From the NCBI GenBank assembly GCA_022865525.1, contig JALHSV010000674.1, forward strand, positions 1 through 12,752: a stretch of 12,752 bases of DNA, given 5' to 3'. The translations under genes were made by a program, and so were the position numbers. Shown here one piece after another: positions 6,436-12,752 of this stretch (within the stretch, counting starts at the first letter, position 1; each line of letters opens with the position of its first letter). Source of the DNA: Thermodesulfovibrionales bacterium (GTDB taxonomy: Bacteria; Nitrospirota; Thermodesulfovibrionia; Thermodesulfovibrionales; SM23-35). Below the pieces are notes generated by a model, which was not told the DNA's origin, did not search any database, and worked only from the letters and a program-made list of their open reading frames with translations.

Positions 6436-8088
6436 ATGAGAAGCAGGACAATTAAAGAAGGGATTGAGCGGGCTCCGCACAGGGCATTGCTCTACGCAAC
6501 CGGCATTCCAAGAAGTGAGATGAAAAAACCGTTTATCGGACTTGCAACGAGCTTTACCGATATTATTCCCGGGCATATCGGCATGAGAGATCTGGAAAGA
6601 TTTATCGAAAAGGGAATTCATACAGCCGGAGGATATCCGTTCATTTTTGGGATTCCCGGAATTTGCGATGGTATTGCGATGGGGCATTCGGGCATGCACT
6701 ATTCACTTCCCTCAAGGGAATTGATCGCAGATATGGTTGAGACAATCACCCAGGCGCATCAGCTTGACGGCCTCGTGCTCCTGACCAATTGCGACAAAAT
6801 AACCCCCGGGATGCTCATGGCCGCCGCACGCATCGACATACCATCTCTTGTTGTAACAGCCGGCCCCATGCTCTCCGGTCGCCTGAAAGGCAGGAGATTG
6901 TCTCTCGTCAATGACACGTTTGAAGCCGTCGGGAAATTCAAAAAAGGGTTGATCAAAAAGGAAGAACTTGATGCTCTCGAGATGTGTGCCTGTCCCGGAC
7001 CCGGTTCCTGCCAGGGCATGTACACTGCAAATACGATGGCGTGTGTCACTGAAGCACTCGGCATGAGTTTACCAGGGTGTGCAACAGCACTTGCAATTTC
7101 GGCTGATAAGAGAAGGATTGCGTTTGCAAGCGGCCAGCGCATCGTTGAATTGGTAAATAATAATATCACGGCAAGAAAGATCCTGACGAAGAATGCATTT
7201 GAGAATGCAATCATGGTCGATCTTGCGCTGGGTGGTTCAACAAACACTACTCTTCATATCACTGCAATAGCCCATGATGCCGGGTTCGAGCTGCCACTTG
7301 AAACCTTCGACATCCTGAGCAAGAAAACGCCGCATCTTGCAAATATGCTCCCTGGCGGAGAGCACTTCCTTGAAGACCTTGATTGGGCTGGGGGAATACC
7401 AGCGGTTATGAAAAGATTGAGAAACCATCTGCATAATACAATAACGGTTAGCGGCAGGAAGACATTTGACATAGCTGATTCTGCAGTGATAGCCGATGAA
7501 CATGTCATCAGGCCCATAAACAAGCCTTATCATAAACAAGGCGGCATTGCGATACTCAGGGGCAATCTCGCACCTGATGGTGCTGTCGTAAAACAGTCTG
7601 CTGTAAGCCAGAACATGATGAAGTTTGAAGGTACCGCAAAGGTATTCAATTCAGAGGAAGATGGCATGAAGGCTATCCTCAGTGGAAAAATAAAGTCGGG
7701 AGATGTTGTCGTGATCAGGTATGAGGGACCAAAAGGAGGTCCCGGCATGCGGGAGATGCTCTCCCCAACAGCTGCAATTGCAGGAATGGGACTGAGTGAA
7801 TCAGTCGCATTAATAACAGATGGTCGTTTTTCCGGGGGCACGAGGGGCCCGTGCATAGGACACATATCTCCCGAGGCAATGGAAGGCGGTACCATAGCCA
7901 TCCTTAAGGATGGAGACAGGATACGGATTGACATACCAAAGAGGAAAATAGACGCGCTCTTATCTGAGAGAGAGATTAGGGAGAGATTCAGGACATGGAA
8001 GCCGCTCAGGCCGAAGATAATGAAGGGGTATTTATCAAGATACGCAAGGATGGTCAGTTCGGCTGGAAGCGGCGCAGTGATGATGTAA
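6436..8088 (+). CDS. ilvD: Dihydroxy-acid dehydratase (IlvD)
   Basis: The 550-residue product removes water from 2,3-dihydroxy-isovalerate and its methylvalerate homologue to give the 2-oxo acids of valine, isoleucine and leucine synthesis. Visible family blocks are GIERAPHRALL, DGIAMGHSGMHYSLPSRELIAD, NCDKITPGM (C119, K121), CPGPGSCQGMYTANTM (C192), LGGSTNTTLH, RYEGPKGGPGMREM and TDGRFSGGTRGPCIGH. C119 and C192 are the two iron-sulfur ligands shared by the family. The place where [2Fe-2S] members have their first cluster Cys (P-C-N) reads P45-G46-H47, as in the oxygen-labile [4Fe-4S] enzyme of E. coli. Magnesium and the cluster both act in the active site. The gene stands without ilvB, ilvN, ilvC or leu genes beside it. 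It converges on ftsK. Confidence 0.97.
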   Translation: MRSRTIKEGIERAPHRALLYATGIPRSEMKKPFIGLATSFTDIIPGHIGMRDLERFIEKGIHTAGGYPFIFGIPGICDGIAMGHSGMHYSLPSRELIADMVETITQAHQLDGLVLLTNCDKITPGMLMAAARIDIPSLVVTAGPMLSGRLKGRRLSLVNDTFEAVGKFKKGLIKKEELDALEMCACPGPGSCQGMYTANTMACVTEALGMSLPGCATALAISADKRRIAFASGQRIVELVNNNITARKILTKNAFENAIMVDLALGGSTNTTLHITAIAHDAGFELPLETFDILSKKTPHLANMLPGGEHFLEDLDWAGGIPAVMKRLRNHLHNTITVSGRKTFDIADSAVIADEHVIRPINKPYHKQGGIAILRGNLAPDGAVVKQSAVSQNMMKFEGTAKVFNSEEDGMKAILSGKIKSGDVVVIRYEGPKGGPGMREMLSPTAAIAGMGLSESVALITDGRFSGGTRGPCIGHISPEAMEGGTIAILKDGDRIRIDIPKRKIDALLSEREIRERFRTWKPLRPKIMKGYLSRYARMVSSAGSGAVMM

Positions 8089-8092
8089 CAGG

Positions 8093-8111
8093 GCGACAGC
8101 TAAACTGTCGC
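8093..8111. terminator. Perfect hairpin between convergent ilvD and ftsK
   Basis: GCGACAG (8093-8099), a five-base CTAAA loop and CTGTCGC (8105-8111) form a perfect 7-bp stem 4 bases after the ilvD stop. Neither strand shows a T-tract after it, so it is not a textbook intrinsic terminator. It may protect the 3' end of the ilvD message, or end transcription in both directions with Rho. A second weak stem (GATAG 8136-8140, CTATC 8147-8151) is followed by TTCTTTG on the plus strand. Confidence 0.4.
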
Positions 8112-8164
8112 ATGAAAGATTGGTATCTGTGACAGGATAGTCAACTCTATCGTCTTCTTTGTTG

Positions 8165-10228
8165 CTATCTCCTTCTTCTTAAGAAATCCCTTGGTTTTCC
8201 GGCGGACTTTTGCGGGCCTACAAGACCATCCTCTTCCATTAATTCCATGATGCGTGCAGCCCTGTTATATCCTATTTTGAGGCGTCTCTGTATTGAAGAT
8301 ATGGAGACTTCCCCTGTTGTCTCACCCATTTCAATGGCTTTCAGATACATCTCATCTCTCTCGGCATATTTTTCATCATCATTCGATTCTTCCAGATTCT
8401 GTATGCTCTCCATAATCGCATAATCAGGCCTGCCCTGTGTTTTTATGAACTCGGTAGCAGCCTGTATTTCCTCTTCTGTGATCAGTGCCCCGTGGACACG
8501 GATAATGCGTGCGCCGGGTAACATTAAGAGCATATCCCCTTTACCAAGGAGCTGTTCTGCGCCATGGGTATCGAGGATCGTCCTCGAATCCACTTTCGAA
8601 GAAACCTGGAAAGAAAGCCTCGCAGGAAAGTTTGCCTTGATAATTCCGGTTATGACATCAACTGAAGGCCTCTGCGTAGCCAAAATAAGATGTATTCCGG
8701 AAGCTCGTCCCATCTGTGCAAGCCGTGTTATGGAATCCTCGACATCAGCCGGCGCAGTAAACATCAGGTCGGCAAGTTCATCAATGATAATGACGAGATA
8801 GGGCAATTGATGCTCATCTTTTGCCTGGAGATTGAAACTTTCAATGTTCCGTGCGCCCCTTTCTGCAAGAACCCTGTATCTCCGCTCCATTTCGAAAACC
8901 ATCTTTTTTAATGCCGCCGCTGACTCTTTCGGGTTTGTGATAACCGGCGAAATGAGATGAGGAATCTCCTGATAGGCGGAAAGCTCGAGCAGTTTCGGAT
9001 CCACCATGAGCATCTTCACTTCGTCAGGAGATGCTTTATACAATATGCTCATCACCATGGAATTGATCGATACGCTCTTCCCTGAACCTGTTGCACCTGC
9101 AACGAGCAGATGTGGCATTTTTGAAAGATCTGCTATAATAGGCGCACCTGATATGTCTTTGCCGAGTCCGAGGGTAAGTTTTGATTTGCTCTTTTGAAAT
9201 CCATCTGACGAGAGTATCTCTCTCAGGGATACTGTCTCCCTCTGTTTGTTGGGCACTTCTATTCCGATAACAGCTCTGCCCGGGATAGCTGATACCCTTA
9301 CACTTTGAGCCTTGAGGGCCAGGGCGAGATCATCAGACAGAGAAACAATCTTATTGATCTTGACCCCAGGAGCCGGCTCAAATTCATACATCGTTACAAT
9401 AGGGCCGGGATTTACCTTTGAAATTTTTCCTTCCACGCCAAAATTGTACAGTTTCTGCTCGATGAGCGATGAATCAGCAATAAGTTCTTCATTCGATGGT
9501 CTGACAGCATCAGAATAAGACAGACGCAGGATTTCTAAAGAGGGGAATTCATAGTCACCCTTCTTTCTCGGCACTATTGGTGCTGGTTCTTCAAGCGATT
9601 GAGTTACAGGAACCGGCTCCGGTTCCGTGATGAGTATCTCCTGTTCCTCGGGGTTCGGTTCTTCTCTGAATTCTCTCCGATCCACCTTCTGCGTTTTCTT
9701 TTTCATGGCTATGGCAGTCACCGATACAGGGCTTATCAATACGATCGATGACAAAAAAGCAGAAAGTGAAAAGATGTAAGCACCCGGCAAGGATACCAGT
9801 TGAATAAAAAGATATGCTATGGCTCTGCCTGCAAGTCCGCCGATCCCGTCAGGATATTTTTCCAGTCCGAGATTAAAGGTTTGCGAGAAGAGTGATAAAA
9901 GAATAGAAGTGGATATGATACATAAAACCCCTCCGAGAAGATAGATTTTATGTCCCTCCCTTCCCAATAAGCGCTTCAAGCCGAAGGCTATAATCAGACC
10001 CGGGATGATAAAGGCAGCAAGGCCGAGGAGGATGATCAGCCAGCCTGACAATTGTGATCCGACAATGCCCCCGAGATTCCGGACAGGTTCGGGTGGTTCT
10101 GTGGTTCTGAAAAAAAGAACAGGATCCCTCAGAGAGTGGGTGAAGATACTCATGAGCAGATACAGACTGCCCATAACTGAGACAACACCGATCACCTCTT
10201 CTTTTACCCGCCTTATTCTTTCCACCAT
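8165..10228 (-). CDS. ftsK: FtsK/SpoIIIE-type DNA translocase
   Basis: The 687-residue product pumps double-stranded DNA across the division septum and helps resolve chromosome dimers. The first 175 or so residues hold about four membrane helices. A short linker (about 176-220) rich in Glu and Pro follows, then the alpha domain. The RecA-like beta motor has Walker A GATGSGKS (378-385), Walker B IIIDE (D483, E484) and LATQRPSVDVITGIIKANFP. The C-terminal gamma winged helix (about 640-684, SSIQRRLKIGYNRAARIMELME) reads polar KOPS-like DNA sites. At 687 residues it is much shorter than E. coli FtsK (about 1330) and nearer to SpoIIIE, because the linker is minimal. ATG 10228 lies within the last codons of uppP (16-base overlap). 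AGGG sits only 2 bases before that ATG but 5 before the next codon, GTG 10225, so the true start may be that GTG. It is the last gene of the rnj-uppP-ftsK unit. Confidence 0.95.
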   Translation of the reverse strand: MVERIRRVKEEVIGVVSVMGSLYLLMSIFTHSLRDPVLFFRTTEPPEPVRNLGGIVGSQLSGWLIILLGLAAFIIPGLIIAFGLKRLLGREGHKIYLLGGVLCIISTSILLSLFSQTFNLGLEKYPDGIGGLAGRAIAYLFIQLVSLPGAYIFSLSAFLSSIVLISPVSVTAIAMKKKTQKVDRREFREEPNPEEQEILITEPEPVPVTQSLEEPAPIVPRKKGDYEFPSLEILRLSYSDAVRPSNEELIADSSLIEQKLYNFGVEGKISKVNPGPIVTMYEFEPAPGVKINKIVSLSDDLALALKAQSVRVSAIPGRAVIGIEVPNKQRETVSLREILSSDGFQKSKSKLTLGLGKDISGAPIIADLSKMPHLLVAGATGSGKSVSINSMVMSILYKASPDEVKMLMVDPKLLELSAYQEIPHLISPVITNPKESAAALKKMVFEMERRYRVLAERGARNIESFNLQAKDEHQLPYLVIIIDELADLMFTAPADVEDSITRLAQMGRASGIHLILATQRPSVDVITGIIKANFPARLSFQVSSKVDSRTILDTHGAEQLLGKGDMLLMLPGARIIRVHGALITEEEIQAATEFIKTQGRPDYAIMESIQNLEESNDDEKYAERDEMYLKAIEMGETTGEVSISSIQRRLKIGYNRAARIMELMEEDGLVGPQKSAGKPRDFLRRRR

Positions 10229-10980
10229 ATCCCTGCTATTATAACAACTGCCAGGATAAACCGGTAAAAGACGAAGACATTGAGCGGGTATTTCTTGAGG
10301 AAGTTCAGCATGAATTTTATTGCGATAAATCCTGTAAAAAAGGATGCGAGAAGACCAACTGCAAAGAGTTTAAGGTCATAGCTTTCAGTACTCTCAAAAG
10401 CCTTTTTACCATGCAATAGTGCAGCACCGGCTATAATCGGAGTTGAAAGAAGGAAGGAAAAACGGGCAGATGCTTCCCGCTCCAATCCTCTGAAGAGCCC
10501 TGCTGAAATGGTGATGCCGGAACGGGAGACGCCAGGGATTATTGCAATCGCCTGCGAAATTCCGATAATCAGGGCGTCGCTGAAAACAACCTTATCAACA
10601 TCCTTGTATTTGAAAGCCTTTTCAGATAAGAGCATCACAAATCCCACGATAATTAACATCAGACTGATAATCAACGGGTTTCTCATGGACTTCTCGATGA
10701 AATCATTGAGGAAGAATCCCGTAATGCCTGCAGGAACAGATGCAAGGAGAATCAACCCGAATAATCTCTGTTTCTTTCCAATAAGGTCTATCCAGTCTTT
10801 CCAGAAACAGACAATCAGAGCACACAGGGTTCCTGCATGCAGGGCAATATCGAAGGTAAGCGTATCAACCTCGCTATTCCAGTTGAAGAACCAGGGAAGC
10901 AGGATCAGATGTGCGGTACTGCTGACTGGAAGGAACTCAGTTATCCCCTGGACGATGCCAAGGATTATAGCTTCAAACAT
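10213..10980 (-). CDS. uppP: Undecaprenyl-diphosphatase (UppP/BacA)
   Basis: The 255-residue inner-membrane enzyme removes one phosphate from undecaprenyl diphosphate, renewing the lipid carrier used for peptidoglycan and other envelope polymers; overproduction is known to give bacitracin resistance. Residues 11-25 read QGITEFLPVSSTAHL, holding the QxxxE motif (Q11, E15) and the following catalytic-site His (H24). The second family block, PGVSRSGITI, supplies R153. Several hydrophobic helices span the rest, and length is near the usual 265-275. ATG 10980 is 6 bases after the TAG of the RNase J gene. The nearest purine run, GAGG, is 11 bases upstream, so translation may depend on coupling. Its end overlaps the ftsK start by 16 bases. 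Confidence 0.96.
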   Translation of the reverse strand: MFEAIILGIVQGITEFLPVSSTAHLILLPWFFNWNSEVDTLTFDIALHAGTLCALIVCFWKDWIDLIGKKQRLFGLILLASVPAGITGFFLNDFIEKSMRNPLIISLMLIIVGFVMLLSEKAFKYKDVDKVVFSDALIIGISQAIAIIPGVSRSGITISAGLFRGLEREASARFSFLLSTPIIAGAALLHGKKAFESTESYDLKLFAVGLLASFFTGFIAIKFMLNFLKKYPLNVFVFYRFILAVVIIAGIWWKE

Positions 10981-10986
10981 GCAGGA

Positions 10987-12645
10987 CTAAACCTCGATGA
11001 TAATCGGCATGATCATCGGTCTTCTATCCATCGTATTTCTGAGGTATTTCTTCAGGGTACTCCTCAGTTTTGCCTTGAGCAGTGAGGAATCTGAAATCAC
11101 TTCCCGCTCAAGACCTTTGATGGTATCTGCGACGAGTTCCTTTACATTATTGATGATCTCCGGTGACGCTTCCTCAAAGACAAATCCCCGTGATATGATG
11201 TCGGGGCCTGAGACAATAGTGCCGGTCAGTTTTTCAATCGCCAGAAGGATGAGAACGATGCCGTCATGGGCAAGCCTCAACCGGTCACGGAGCACCATCT
11301 CCCCTACATCACCCGTACCCTTTCCGTCAATGAAGATACGTCCTGAAGACACTTTGCCATTCTGCCTTGCTCCCTGGTGAGTTATCTCAAGGATATCACC
11401 GTTTTTCAGGATGAAGATATGCTCTTTGGGAATATCCTGTTTTTTTGCAAGCATGGCATGGTACACAAGGTGTCTGTATTCACCATGAACAGGCATGAAG
11501 TATTTTGGCTTGATAAGATTGAGCATAAGTTTCAGTTCTTCCTTTGAGGCGTGTCCGGATACATGTATCTCCGAAACCTTCTCGTAAATAACGTCCGCAC
11601 CCCTCCTGAAGAGATGGTTGATGATCTTCCCGATGGAACGTTCATTCCCGGGTATCATTTTTGCAGAAAGGATGACCGTATCACCGTCTTTGATCTTGAT
11701 GATTTTATGCTCATCTATTGCAATCCTCGACAGAACACTCATCGGCTCTCCCTGGCTTCCCGTGGTAATAATGACTACCTCCTGGTCCTGAAGTTCCTTA
11801 AGGTCTTCCAGTTTGAGCCAGGTACCGTGAGGGATTTTCAGATACCCCAGATTCAGAGCTATCTGCGCATTCGATACGATACTCTTTCCACAAAGAATAA
11901 CCTTCCTCCCGTATTTCACTGCTACATCGATTGCCTGCTGGATTCTATGGATATTCGATGCAAAGGTAGCAATGATGATCCTTCCATTTGTCTTCGAGAA
12001 TATATTTTCGAACGCACGTCTGACCTCTTTTTCAGAGAATGTGAATCCGCCCTTTTCTGCATTGGTACTGTCGGATAAAAGGAGCAGGGTGCCTCGCTCA
12101 CCATATTCTGAAAACCTGTGAAAATCCATCAGCTGTCCGTCGACAGGGGTAGGATCAAGCTTGAAATCGCCGGTGTGAACAATCAATCCAATCGGTGTTG
12201 TAATGCCAAGGCCCACACCGTCTACGATACTGTGAGTCACTCTCACGAATTCAACCGAAAAACTTCCGATATGTATGACATCCCTGGGCATCACCGGGAT
12301 GAGTTCAGCATCATCGAGGGTATGCTCATGCAATTTCTCTCTCACCAGACCGAGTGTTAATGGAGTACCATAAACAGGGACGCGGATCTCTTTCAAGAGA
12401 AAAGGAAGGGCGCCCGTGTGGTCTTCGTGTCCGTGGGTAAGTATCACCGCTTTTACTTTTTCCCTGTTATTGATCAGGTAGGAAAAATCGGGGATAACGA
12501 AATCCACACCGAGTACATCTTCGTCCGGGAACATAAGACCGGCATCGACAACAATAATATCTTCATTGTATTCAAAGACTGTCATGTTGAGGCCGCCAAT
12601 CTCCTCAACACCACCAAGCGGGATGACAGAAAGAGTATTTTCCAC
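10987..12645 (-). CDS. rnj: Ribonuclease J (metallo-beta-lactamase/beta-CASP nuclease)
   Basis: The 552-residue product has the RNase J order. A metallo-beta-lactamase core carries the zinc motif H71-G-H73-E-D75-H76 (THGHEDHTGA), followed by VTHSIVDGVGL and HTGDFKLDPTPVDG. A beta-CASP insert has ATFASNIHRIQQA, ITTGSQGEP and SGHASKEELK, then PVHGEYRHL, and a C-terminal domain ends at MPIIIEV. Its length matches B. subtilis RNase J1 (555). Such enzymes cut RNA internally and digest from the 5' end, processing mRNA and rRNA in the cytosol. The start is GTG 12645, giving the typical opening ENTLSVIPLGG; the next in-frame Met is at residue 21, inside the conserved core. No Shine-Dalgarno is seen, but an extended -10 lies 8 bases upstream. 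It is the first gene of the rnj-uppP-ftsK unit. Confidence 0.96.
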   Translation of the reverse strand: MENTLSVIPLGGVEEIGGLNMTVFEYNEDIIVVDAGLMFPDEDVLGVDFVIPDFSYLINNREKVKAVILTHGHEDHTGALPFLLKEIRVPVYGTPLTLGLVREKLHEHTLDDAELIPVMPRDVIHIGSFSVEFVRVTHSIVDGVGLGITTPIGLIVHTGDFKLDPTPVDGQLMDFHRFSEYGERGTLLLLSDSTNAEKGGFTFSEKEVRRAFENIFSKTNGRIIIATFASNIHRIQQAIDVAVKYGRKVILCGKSIVSNAQIALNLGYLKIPHGTWLKLEDLKELQDQEVVIITTGSQGEPMSVLSRIAIDEHKIIKIKDGDTVILSAKMIPGNERSIGKIINHLFRRGADVIYEKVSEIHVSGHASKEELKLMLNLIKPKYFMPVHGEYRHLVYHAMLAKKQDIPKEHIFILKNGDILEITHQGARQNGKVSSGRIFIDGKGTGDVGEMVLRDRLRLAHDGIVLILLAIEKLTGTIVSGPDIISRGFVFEEASPEIINNVKELVADTIKGLEREVISDSSLLKAKLRSTLKKYLRNTMDRRPMIMPIIIEV

Positions 12646-12653
12646 TGGGAAAT

Positions 12654-12662
12654 ATTATATCA
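12654..12662 (-). promoter_or_regulatory. Extended -10 promoter element of the rnj-uppP-ftsK operon
   Basis: The minus strand reads TGATATAAT, a perfect extended -10 (TGn plus TATAAT). Only 8 bases separate it from GTG 12645, so a start site 7-8 bases downstream would fall at the GTG itself. No -35 consensus is seen at 17 bases, which extended -10 promoters can do without. Confidence 0.5.
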
Positions 12663-12722
12663 GATTTCGCCCATTGATTACGGGACAAGGGCCACGGCAA
12701 CACAGAATGCCGGAAAAACCCG

Positions 12723-12728
12723 TATAAT
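12723..12728 (+). promoter_or_regulatory. TATAAT box near the window end
   Basis: A perfect TATAAT on the plus strand might belong to a gene that begins outside the window. The position 17 bases upstream (ACACAG) is not a -35, so this is only a possibility. The rest of 12663-12752 shows no coding signature. Confidence 0.15.
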
Positions 12729-12752
12729 AATTACTGTGCTGACCTGTATTGA

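Noticed and set aside
11551..12078. 175-codon plus-strand frame inside the RNase J gene
   Set aside because: It is antisense to conserved beta-CASP motifs, with no ribosome binding site or recognisable domain.

Overview
This is an ordinary-looking chromosomal stretch from a Gram-negative-type bacterium. Housekeeping genes carry family motifs, and the spacers hold no tRNA, rRNA, CRISPR array or insertion sequence that I can see. Moderate base composition, an RNase J, a HemY-type protoporphyrinogen oxidase and B12-type radical SAM chemistry would fit Nitrospirota or a deltaproteobacterial lineage. That placement is an inference at low confidence.

Region 1 (1-2031, + strand) holds the 3' end of priA, a roughly 200-base spacer with a degenerate palindrome, then a 560-residue multipass membrane protein that looks like a GT-C (PMT/ArnT-like) glycosyltransferase. 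In one sampled line this gene is clearly richer in GC than the radical SAM gene, and it has no partner genes beside it. Region 2 (2063-4674) is a divergent pair: a YkgJ-type cysteine-cluster protein on the minus strand and a 612-residue radical SAM protein on the plus strand. The latter resembles the 'RiPP maturation radical SAM protein 1' family, but no precursor peptide is visible. Region 3 (4723-8088, + strand) holds protoporphyrinogen oxidase, a small DUF465 coiled-coil protein and dihydroxy-acid dehydratase (ilvD), all co-directional with gaps of 50-70 bases.

Region 4 (8165-12645, - strand) is a tight operon read right to left: ribonuclease J, undecaprenyl-diphosphatase (uppP) and the DNA translocase ftsK. 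The uppP gene starts 6 bases after rnj ends, and ftsK starts inside the last bases of uppP. It combines RNA processing, cell-wall lipid-carrier recycling and chromosome segregation. It converges on ilvD across a short spacer with a perfect 7-bp hairpin.

I found no convincing new multi-gene system. The two points most worth following are the orphan RiPP-type radical SAM enzyme and a recurring start architecture. At four genes a TATAAT-like box lies only 8-12 bases before the start codon with no Shine-Dalgarno sequence, which suggests leaderless transcripts. The DUF465 and ilvD genes by contrast have good ribosome binding sites.
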